NCBI GenBank assembly: GCA_903904805.1
Contig: CAIVDX010000714.1
Coordinates: 1 to 15,013 of the forward strand
Direction: 5' to 3'
Length of the DNA stretch: 15,013 nt
Source: an uncultured Rhodospirillales bacterium
GTDB taxonomy: Bacteria > Pseudomonadota > Alphaproteobacteria > Acetobacterales > Acetobacteraceae
Positions 1 to 5,763 of this stretch are shown in pieces. Below the pieces are notes generated by a model. That model made no database searches and was not told where the DNA came from. It worked only from the letters and a program-made list of their open reading frames with translations. How positions within the stretch are numbered: the first letter of the stretch is position 1; each line of letters starts with the position of its first letter. Position numbers and translations under genes: made by a program.

Positions 1-381
1 ACCAAGGCGGAGATGCACCGCCGCTTCTACGACGAGTATTTCGCGGTGATGGATCTGCCGGCGGAATTCTATCTGGAGACCATCGATCGGGTGTTCCAGA
101 GCCATCTGCTGCCGCGCGGCGAGCTGGTGGTGCGCGGGCAGAAGGTGGAGCCGCGGGCGATCACCCGCACCGCGGTGCTGACCGTGGAGGGTGAGCTGGA
201 TGACATCTGCTCGATCGGTCAGACGATGGCCGCGCTGGATCTGTGCAGCGGGGTGAGCCCGTTGCGTAAGCGGCATCATCTGCAGACCGGGGTGGGCCAT
301 TACGGGGTGTTCAGTGGCCGGCGCTGGGCGAACGAGATCTATCCGGTGGTGCGCGAGATGGTGGCGACGAACAGCGTGTAG
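1..381 (+). CDS. phaZ: Intracellular polyhydroxybutyrate depolymerase, C-terminal part (5' end outside window)
   Basis: This is the last 126 residues of an intracellular PHB depolymerase, the cytoplasmic enzyme that breaks stored polyhydroxybutyrate into 3-hydroxybutyrate units. The frame is open from base 1 with no convincing start, so the N-terminal two-thirds (the family is usually about 400 residues) lies upstream. What I see is the family's C-terminal domain. A 'VEGELDDI' segment holds the expected catalytic Asp, and 'GVGHYGVFSGRRW' holds the expected catalytic His and the strongly conserved Gly-Arg-Arg-Trp. The nucleophile is not in the window. It ends in 'IYPVVREMVA', as family members do. 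A small membrane-protein gene begins 8 bases after the stop, so the two are probably co-transcribed. Membership of the family is secure; the exact polymer preference cannot be read from this fragment. Confidence 0.9.
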   Translation, partial: TKAEMHRRFYDEYFAVMDLPAEFYLETIDRVFQSHLLPRGELVVRGQKVEPRAITRTAVLTVEGELDDICSIGQTMAALDLCSGVSPLRKRHHLQTGVGHYGVFSGRRWANEIYPVVREMVATNSV

Positions 382-389
382 TCCGCCGG

Positions 390-641
390 ATGGCATTGCT
401 GGCACGCGTGCTGTTCGAAATCTTCGTGATCCTGCCAGTGTGGATGGCGGATCGGTTTGCCGATGTGACGATTTGGCTGGGCGTGGCCGTGTGTTTCGCC
501 GGCCTCGCGGGCGGGGTCGTGCTGCTGCGCGCGCCCGGCGCACCACGCCGTGTGGGGCGCCTGATGCTGGCGCTGGTGCTGATCCTGTTCGGGTTTTTCG
601 GTCTGGTCGGGGTGGGGCTGCGGCTGGGTGGCTGGCGCTAG
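390..641 (+). CDS. Small hydrophobic membrane protein, function unknown
   Basis: This is an 83-residue protein I do not recognise. Residues about 25-46 and 57-77 are strongly hydrophobic and look like two membrane helices. They are joined by a short basic loop (PGAPRRVGR) that should face the cytoplasm. Residues 2-19 are also hydrophobic but contain a Glu and could be a third, weaker segment. The ATG lies 8 bases after the phaZ stop and has no clear Shine-Dalgarno sequence, so translation may depend on coupling to phaZ. The frame has no competitor with recognisable content. It may be an inner-membrane protein of the same transcript; nothing links it directly to PHB metabolism beyond position. 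Confidence 0.6.
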   Translation: MALLARVLFEIFVILPVWMADRFADVTIWLGVAVCFAGLAGGVVLLRAPGAPRRVGRLMLALVLILFGFFGLVGVGLRLGGWR

Positions 642-696
642 GGCTGCTTGACTTGGCGTGGCGGCGGGGGGAGCCTGCCGGCAGGGAAACGCCAAA
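642..696 (+). promoter_or_regulatory. Leader with nested inverted repeats over the ribosome-binding site of the first binding-protein gene
   Basis: TTGGCGT at 653-659 is the exact reverse complement of ACGCCAA at 689-695, which ends one base before the ATG at 697. Inside this pair lies a perfect 12-base palindrome, CCTGCCGGCAGG (674-685), which overlaps the only Shine-Dalgarno-like run (AGGGA, 683-687). In RNA either stem would hide the ribosome-binding site. As DNA the palindrome could be an operator. A TTGACT at 648-653 resembles a -35 box, but I see no matching -10 element 16-18 bases on. Any regulatory role is inference. Confidence 0.4.
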
Positions 697-1737
697 ATGA
701 AACAACAATCTCAGCCGCCCCAGGCGGGCATCGGCCGACGTGACCTGCTCGCGGTCTCCGCCGTTCTCGCCGCGCCGGCGGTGCGGGCGCAATCGCTGCG
801 GAAAATATCCTTTGCCTCGTCCGGCGGGGTGACCGACGCGCCGCTGCATATCGCCACCGCGCTCGGCTATTTCGCCGCGGTTGGGCTGAGTGTGGAGATC
901 CTGCGGCTGACCAGCGCGCCGGACATGATGGCGGCGACCGCCACCGGCCAGCTCGATGCGTGCGGCATCTCCGCCACGCCCGGGCTGTTCGCCGCCGTGC
1001 AGCGCGGGCTGAAATTGCGCCTGGTGGGCGACAAGCAATCGATCCGGCCAGGCTTTTCGGCGACGCGGCTGATCCTGCGGCCGGGACTGGTCGGGCGGGA
1101 TGAGGCGGCTGGTGTGGCGGGGCTGCGCGGACGCCGGATCGCGCTGTCGTCACGGCCCTCCTCGGTGACCATGCTGCTGGAGGATCTGCTGCGCAGCCAT
1201 GGGATGGGGCTCGGCGACGTGGAGATCGTCGAACTGGCCTATCCGTCGATGATCGCGGCGCTGTCGACCGGGGCGATCGATGGCGCGATCGATCTGGAGC
1301 CGTATCTGACGCAGGCGATCAAGGCGGGGCTGGCGGTGAATTTTTGTGATTTCACCGCCTTTGTGCCGGCCTCCGGCGGGTCGATCGTGCCGCTGGTGTT
1401 CAGCGAGGGCTTCATCGCCGAGCGGGCGCGGGCGCAGGATTTCATGAATTGTTACGTGCGCGGCGTGCGCGCCTACAACGATGCCTTCGCGCGCGGCATC
1501 GAGCGGGAGCGGATGATCGACATCATCGCGCGCGGGGCAGGGCTGGGTGCGGCGGTGGTGCGCGATTCCTATCCGGCCGGCATCGATCCGAATCAGCGGC
1601 TGGATCGCGGCTTCATCGACCGGATGCAGCAGTTTTTCGTGCGCCAGAAAATGCTCGCCCAGCCCACCGATCTCGGCGCGATGATCGACCCGGGTTTCGC
1701 CGAGCGGGCGGTTGCGGCACTCGGCCCCTATGTCTGA
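697..1737 (+). CDS. ABC transporter substrate-binding protein, NMT1/THI5-like (copy 1)
   Basis: This is a 346-residue periplasmic solute-binding protein of the NMT1/THI5 (SsuA-like) type, which delivers small organic molecules to an ABC importer. The ATG at 697 is chosen over in-frame codons from 658 because it follows AGGGA at good spacing and starts a clean signal. That signal, with 'GIGRRDLLAV' followed by a hydrophobic stretch and 'AVRAQ', looks like a twin-arginine export signal with cleavage near residue 32. The mature part has the family's start, 'FASSGGVTDAPLHIATALGY', and then 'ATATGQLDACGIS', 'GAIDGAIDLEP' and a late 'PLVFSEGFI' segment. The next gene encodes a close paralogue. No permease or ATPase gene is in the window, so its importer must be encoded elsewhere or may be absent. 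The ligand is unknown; the neighbouring NicC-like monooxygenase suggests an aromatic or N-heterocyclic acid. Confidence 0.85.
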   Translation: MKQQSQPPQAGIGRRDLLAVSAVLAAPAVRAQSLRKISFASSGGVTDAPLHIATALGYFAAVGLSVEILRLTSAPDMMAATATGQLDACGISATPGLFAAVQRGLKLRLVGDKQSIRPGFSATRLILRPGLVGRDEAAGVAGLRGRRIALSSRPSSVTMLLEDLLRSHGMGLGDVEIVELAYPSMIAALSTGAIDGAIDLEPYLTQAIKAGLAVNFCDFTAFVPASGGSIVPLVFSEGFIAERARAQDFMNCYVRGVRAYNDAFARGIERERMIDIIARGAGLGAAVVRDSYPAGIDPNQRLDRGFIDRMQQFFVRQKMLAQPTDLGAMIDPGFAERAVAALGPYV

Positions 1738-1758
1738 GCCTGTTTCGGGAAGTTCATT

Positions 1759-2781
1759 ATGAGATCTGTGCTTTTGACACGACGCGCCGCCCTCGCCGGG
1801 GCTGCGAGCCTGGCGGCGCCGCATGTGCGGGCGGCCAGTGCGCGGCGGGTGATCTTCTCCTCCGTCGGCGGGCTGACCGATGCGCCGTTCTATATCGGCA
1901 GCGCGCTGGGGCTGTGGGCGGAGGCCGGGCTCGATGTGCAGATGATGAAATTCTCCTCCGCACCGGAGCTGATGACGGCGACGGCGACGAGCCAGGTGGA
2001 TGCGTCGGGCATTTCGGTGACGCCGGGGCTGTTCGCGGCGGTGCAGCGCGGGCTGAAATTGCGGCTGGTGGGCGACAAGCAGAGCCTGCGGCCGGGCTTT
2101 TCGGCGACACGGCTGATCCTCAAACCGGCGCTGATGCGGCCGAGCGAGGCGGAGATGGTGGCGGCGATGAAGGGGCGGAAGATCGCGCTGTCGGCGCGGC
2201 CCTCGGCGGTGACGATGCTGCTGGATGATCTGATGCGCAAACATGGCGCCTCGCTCGCCGACATCGATGTGGTGGAGCTGGCCTATCCGAACATGTTCGC
2301 CGCCCTCACCACCGGCGCGGTGGAGGGGGCGATCGATCTGGAGCCGTTCCTGAGCCAGGCGATCACCGCGGGGCTGGCGACGCATGCCTGCGACTTCACC
2401 GAGTTCGTGCCGGCGGCGGGCGGGTCGATCGTGCCGTTGGTGTACAGCGAGGGCTTCATCGCCGACCGCGGCCGCGCGCAGGATTTCATGACCTGCTACA
2501 TGCGCTGCGTGCGGCTCTACAACGATGCCTTTGTGCACGGGAAGGATCGCGAGCGGATGATCGCGATCACCGCCAAGGGGGCGGGGATCGACGAGGCGGC
2601 GGTGCGGGCGAGCTATCCGGCCGGGCTTGATCCGGACCAGCAGCTCGATCGCGGCTTCATCGATCGGTTGCAGCGGTTTTTCGTGCGGCAGAAGATGCTG
2701 GCGCAGACCATCGATCTGGACGGCATCATCGACACCAGCTTTGCCGAGGCCGCGCGCGCGGCGCTTGGCCCCTACGTTTGA
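1759..2781 (+). CDS. ABC transporter substrate-binding protein, NMT1/THI5-like (copy 2)
   Basis: This 340-residue paralogue of the preceding gene starts 21 bases after it, with GGGAAG (1747-1752) as a plausible ribosome-binding site. The N-terminus 'LLTRRAALAGAA' ending in 'PHVRAA' again looks like a twin-arginine signal peptide. From residue 30 to the end it aligns without gaps to copy 1 from residue 36, 311 positions each. My count by eye is about 213 identities, or 68%. The most conserved block is 'TPGLFAAVQRGLKLRLVGDK' and what follows it. The signal peptides and the segment 'LMRPSEAEMVAAMKG' differ most. The pair arose by tandem duplication with later divergence, which fits two related ligands or affinities. 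The stop overlaps the ribosome-binding site of the next gene, so the two are co-transcribed. The ligand cannot be read from the sequence. Confidence 0.85.
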   Translation: MRSVLLTRRAALAGAASLAAPHVRAASARRVIFSSVGGLTDAPFYIGSALGLWAEAGLDVQMMKFSSAPELMTATATSQVDASGISVTPGLFAAVQRGLKLRLVGDKQSLRPGFSATRLILKPALMRPSEAEMVAAMKGRKIALSARPSAVTMLLDDLMRKHGASLADIDVVELAYPNMFAALTTGAVEGAIDLEPFLSQAITAGLATHACDFTEFVPAAGGSIVPLVYSEGFIADRGRAQDFMTCYMRCVRLYNDAFVHGKDRERMIAITAKGAGIDEAAVRASYPAGLDPDQQLDRGFIDRLQRFFVRQKMLAQTIDLDGIIDTSFAEAARAALGPYV

Positions 2782-2787
2782 GGAGAG
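2781..2787 (+). promoter_or_regulatory. Strong ribosome-binding site for the monooxygenase gene
   Basis: AGGAGAG starts on the last base of the preceding TGA stop and lies five bases before the ATG at 2793. It decides the start of the monooxygenase in favour of 2793 over the in-frame TTG at 2778, which has no such site. It also points to translational coupling with the second binding-protein gene. Confidence 0.75.
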
Positions 2788-2792
2788 ATTTC

Positions 2793-3938
2793 ATGGCCGC
2801 ACGACCCCGCATCGCGATCATCGGCGCGGGCATTGGTGGGCTCGCGCTCGCCGCGGCGCTGCGTGGGCAGGATGTGGATGTGCGCGTCTACGAGCAGGCC
2901 ACGCGGTTCGCGCGCGTCGGGGCAGGCATCCAGATGAGTGCGAACGCGATGCGGGTGCTGCGCGCGCTGGGGCTGGAGGCGCGGGTGCGGGCAGGGGCGT
3001 TCGAGCCGCCGCGCTGGGCGAACCGGGTGTGGGACAGCGGCGAGATGTTGTTCGATCTGGAGCTGGGGGCGGCGGCGGAGGCGAGATATGGCGCGCCCTA
3101 TCTGCTGATGCATCGTGCCGATCTGCATGCGGCATTGCTGTCGGCGGTGGATGAGGCGGTGATCTCGTTGAATCGCCGGCTGACCGGCTTCAGCCAGGAC
3201 GGCGACGGCGTGCGTCTGGCGTTCGAGGATGGCCGCACCGAGACGGCTGATCTGGTGATCGGCGCGGATGGCGCGCATTCGCGGGTGCGCGAACTGCTGC
3301 TGCCGGCGCAGGAGCCCTATCTCTCCGGCCGGGTGGCCTATCGGGCGACGTTTCCAGCCGCCTTGATGGGCGATTTCGGCATCGATGGCGCCTCGACCAA
3401 ATATTGGGGGCCGGACCGGCATATCGTGATCTATCCGGTGACGCGGGCGCAGGATGAGATCTATTTCGTGACCTCGGTGCCCGAGCCGGAATGGACGCGC
3501 GAGAGCTGGTCGGCCGAGGGCGACATGGACCAGCTGCGCGCCGCCTTCGTGGGGTTCCATGAGCCGGTGCAGCGTGTGCTGGCGGCGTGCCCGAAGGTGC
3601 ATAAATGGGCTTTGGTGGAGCGCGCGCCGTTGCCGCGCTGGTCGGTGGGGAAGGTGGGTCTGCTCGGCGACAGCTGCCATCCGATGACGCCCTACATGGC
3701 GCAGGGGGCGGCGAGTTCGATGGAGGATGCGCTGGTGCTGGCGCGCTGCATCGCCCGTTTCGGCACCGCGGATGCACCGGCTCTGTTCGGGCGGTTTCAG
3801 GCGCTGCGGGGGGAGCGAACGGCGCGGCTGCAGCTGACCTCGCACAAGAACGAGTTCATGCGCGGGCCGACGGATGCGAGCTGGGTGTATGGCTATGATG
3901 CGGCCACTGTCGCGCTCGACGTTGAGATGGCGGTTTAG
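2793..3938 (+). CDS. FAD-dependent aromatic monooxygenase, 6-hydroxynicotinate 3-monooxygenase (NicC)-like
   Basis: This is a 381-residue single-component flavoprotein hydroxylase (class A), which uses NAD(P)H and O2 to hydroxylate a phenolic or hydroxypyridine ring. The motifs are all present: the FAD dinucleotide motif GAGIGG (11-16), the DG motif 'VIGADGAHSRVR' (155-166) and the GD motif 'LLGDSCHPMTPYMAQGAA' (291-308). Length and several segments recall NicC of nicotinate degradation: 'HRADLHA' (107-113), 'DRHIVIYPVT' (208-217), 'EIYFVT' (222-227) and the C-terminal 'DASWVYGYD' (361-369). From memory NicC uses His47, His211 and Tyr215. Here the last two match His210 and Tyr214, but position 47 is Gln. 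The substrate may therefore differ from 6-hydroxynicotinate; salicylate-type acids are an alternative. It follows two binding-protein genes by 11 bases, which suggests uptake and ring hydroxylation of the same compound. The other nic genes are not in the window. Confidence 0.85.
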   Translation: MAARPRIAIIGAGIGGLALAAALRGQDVDVRVYEQATRFARVGAGIQMSANAMRVLRALGLEARVRAGAFEPPRWANRVWDSGEMLFDLELGAAAEARYGAPYLLMHRADLHAALLSAVDEAVISLNRRLTGFSQDGDGVRLAFEDGRTETADLVIGADGAHSRVRELLLPAQEPYLSGRVAYRATFPAALMGDFGIDGASTKYWGPDRHIVIYPVTRAQDEIYFVTSVPEPEWTRESWSAEGDMDQLRAAFVGFHEPVQRVLAACPKVHKWALVERAPLPRWSVGKVGLLGDSCHPMTPYMAQGAASSMEDALVLARCIARFGTADAPALFGRFQALRGERTARLQLTSHKNEFMRGPTDASWVYGYDAATVALDVEMAV

Positions 3939-4039
3939 CGGGGTCGGGGAAGGCTTTGGCAGGTTGAAATTTGCCACGTCCAAAAGTCGTATAAGGAATA
4001 TTATGGAAACAGAGAGGCTGCGGCGCATGAGCTGGGGCC
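3939..4039. other. Convergent intergenic region with an AT-rich pocket
   Basis: This 101-base gap lies between the + strand monooxygenase and the - strand glycosyltransferase operon. Bases 3964-4010 are much richer in A+T than anything around them. They contain TTGAAA (3964-3969), TTGCCA (3971-3976), TATAAG (3990-3995) and an AGGAA (3994-3998) placed four bases before an ATG at 4003. TGGCA (3957-3961) and TGCCA (3972-3976) form a short inverted repeat with no T tract after it, so I do not call a terminator. The ATG opens a 36-codon frame (4003-4113) that runs antisense into the 182-residue gene. I do not call it as a gene. Confidence 0.4.
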
Positions 4040-4588
4040 TCAGAACTTCATTGGCTCGCCCAGTGATGCGAGGCGCTGCAGCAATGTCTCGAGCAGGCCG
4101 GTGCCGCGATTGATGCCCGCGAAGGCGACCAATTCCGGCGCGGACAGGCTGCCGGCGAGCTGTTCGCCATGCAGCAGCAGCGTGAACAGCGCCTCGCGAT
4201 AGGCCGGATCCATCGCCGGAAAGGCCGCCGGGACCGGCAGATCCTCCTCTGGCGGTTCGGGCAGCACGCGGCCGCGGTTCGGCCAGGGCAGCTCGGTCTC
4301 GGCGTGGGACGGGCCGGCGCGGACGGTGATGCGCTGGGCATCGCGCCATTCCGCGCTGCGTGGCAACGGCACACGGAACCCATAATGGCCGTCGCCATAG
4401 CCGGCATCGGCGAGATCGAGGCGTTCCTCCTCGGCGATGCCGATCAGCGTGACCACGCCATCGAGACAGACGCGGACCTCGGGCCGGCTGGCGGGATCGG
4501 CACGGTCATAGGCCCAGCCGGAGAGCACGCTGTCGCTGAGACGCTCGACATAGCCGATCACCGGCCTGCCCTCGAACGGATCGCTCAT
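4040..4588 (-). CDS. GWAYD-module protein of a glycosyltransferase operon, function unknown
   Basis: This is a 182-residue soluble protein. Residues about 10-76 form a module I know as an accessory piece in proteobacterial glycosyltransferase and sulfotransferase proteins. It reads 'GYVERLSDSVLSGWAYD', then 'PEVRVCLDGVVTLIG', then 'RLDLADAGYGDGHYGFRVPLP', and is predicted to be a beta-sandwich-like unit with no known catalytic residues. A Pro/Glu-rich linker (about 108-122) leads to a helical tail (125-180) I do not recognise. The ATG overlaps the TGA of the upstream glycosyltransferase (ATGA). It has its own strong ribosome-binding site, GGAGG (complement of 4595-4599), six bases before it. 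There is no signal peptide or membrane segment. It is the last gene of the operon. It might bind glycan or help the glycosyltransferases; this is inference from context. Confidence 0.75.
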   Translation of the reverse strand: MSDPFEGRPVIGYVERLSDSVLSGWAYDRADPASRPEVRVCLDGVVTLIGIAEEERLDLADAGYGDGHYGFRVPLPRSAEWRDAQRITVRAGPSHAETELPWPNRGRVLPEPPEEDLPVPAAFPAMDPAYREALFTLLLHGEQLAGSLSAPELVAFAGINRGTGLLETLLQRLASLGEPMKF

Positions 4589-5763
4589 GCGCCCCCTCCC
4601 CCGCGTGTGAACCAGGCGGCCAGCCGCGCGGCGGTTTCATCCCAGCTGGGCATCGCCAGGGCGGCGGCCTCCTGCCAGAGCAGTTCGGCCGTGTTGTCGG
4701 TCTCCATCTGCAGCACCGCGTCATAGATCGCCCGGGCGTCCGGCGGGTCGATGCGGATATGGCCGAGCGGCGGCAGGTTGGCGATCGAGGGGGTCTGCGC
4801 GGAGACGATCACCGGCACGCCGGCCAGCAGGCTTTCCATCGGTGGCAGGCCGTAGCCCTCGCGCCAGGAGGCAAAGATGGTGGCGCGGGCCTGCGCGTAA
4901 AGGTCGGCGAAGGCGTCGTCGGGGATGTCCATGACGTGGCTGAAGCGTGGTTCGTTGGCCAGCGCGCGCAGCGGCGCGTCGCCGCCGACCAGGCGAACCT
5001 GGTCGAACACCCGCCCGACGATCACCAGCCGGGCGTCGCTGCCGCGCCCCCATAGCATTCGGAAGGCCTGGATCACCGATTCCTGGTTTTTCCGCCCATC
5101 GATCGAGCCGATGCACAGATAGGTGCGCCGTTCAGGCGAGAAGCTCTGGCGCGGCACCGGCGGGCCGTTCGACCCGAGAGGGATGACCGGGCCGATGTCG
5201 TCAAGCTCGGCGGCTGACAGCTCGACACGGCGGCGGATGCGGGCGGCGAATTCCTCGCGGATCGGCGCGGAGGTGAAGCAGACCCGGCCGGCGTCGCGCA
5301 CCAGGCTGAGATAGGGCATCAGATGCGCCGAGGTTTTGACCCCGATCATCGCCGGATGCAGCCATGGGATCAGGTCGTGCACCAGATAGGTGATGCGGTG
5401 GCGATCGCGGTTGAGAAGCCGGCGATGTTCGGCGCAGCGCTCGCGGTCGAAGAACAGCTCGGTGACCAGGATCGGCTGGTCGTCGGGCAGCGCGCGGCTG
5501 GTGTCGGCCAGGATCGGCGCGATCTGGGCGGCGATCTGCTCGGCACTGGCGGCGCGCGCGGCGGAGGTGGCGTCGGTCAGCCAGGGCAGCACCGCGTCGT
5601 TCACCATCACCATGCCGCGGCTGGGGACGAAGCGGCAGAGCTGCAGAGACTGGCCGCCCTCCTTCGGCCAGTGGCGGATCAGCGCGCGTACCACACGCTG
5701 GATGCCGGTGCGCACCGGTGCGGCCAGCAGTTCGGTGACATCCATCACGGTTGTGCGCGTCAT
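4585..5763 (-). CDS. Glycosyltransferase, GT4-type (GT-B fold)
   Basis: This is a 392-residue retaining glycosyltransferase of the GT4 type, expected to move a sugar from a nucleotide donor to a growing glycan at the cytoplasmic face of the inner membrane. The N-terminal domain begins 'VMDVTELLAAPVRTGIQRVV', a start seen in polysaccharide mannosyl- and rhamnosyl-type transferases. The C-terminal donor domain has 'YLCIGSIDGRKNQ' (215-226), 'ARLVIVG' (244-250) and the EX7E signature 'EGYGLPPME' (302-310). The frame is open about 340 bases further upstream, but the start chosen is the ATG at 5763. That ATG overlaps the TGA of the preceding glycosyltransferase gene (ATGA), and family similarity begins there. 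The gene overlaps the next one in the same way, so three products are translationally coupled. Donor and acceptor sugars cannot be read from the sequence. There are no membrane helices. Confidence 0.88.
   Translation of the reverse strand: MTRTTVMDVTELLAAPVRTGIQRVVRALIRHWPKEGGQSLQLCRFVPSRGMVMVNDAVLPWLTDATSAARAASAEQIAAQIAPILADTSRALPDDQPILVTELFFDRERCAEHRRLLNRDRHRITYLVHDLIPWLHPAMIGVKTSAHLMPYLSLVRDAGRVCFTSAPIREEFAARIRRRVELSAAELDDIGPVIPLGSNGPPVPRQSFSPERRTYLCIGSIDGRKNQESVIQAFRMLWGRGSDARLVIVGRVFDQVRLVGGDAPLRALANEPRFSHVMDIPDDAFADLYAQARATIFASWREGYGLPPMESLLAGVPVIVSAQTPSIANLPPLGHIRIDPPDARAIYDAVLQMETDNTAELLWQEAAALAMPSWDETAARLAAWFTRGGGGA

Noticed and set aside
658..696. An upstream in-frame start for the first binding protein
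   Set aside because: It would add 13 residues before the twin-arginine signal, has no ribosome-binding site, and the ATG at 697 has AGGGA at good spacing.
314..700. A 128-codon + strand frame overlapping the phaZ end and the membrane-protein gene
   Set aside because: It is Arg/Gly/Ala-rich, overlaps two better-supported frames and has no recognisable content.
1150..2538. A 462-codon - strand open frame with internally similar halves
   Set aside because: Its internal similarity simply mirrors the duplication of the two + strand binding-protein genes; the translation is His/Arg-rich and unlike real proteins.
3957..3976. A sigma-54 promoter (GG...GC) or terminator at TGGCA-N10-TGCCA
   Set aside because: The GG to GC spacing is 13 rather than 10 bases, and the hairpin has only five pairs with no T tract.
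2772..4349. A 525-codon - strand open frame opposite the monooxygenase
   Set aside because: The + strand frame has all flavin-monooxygenase motifs; the - frame also overlaps the 182-residue gene out of frame.
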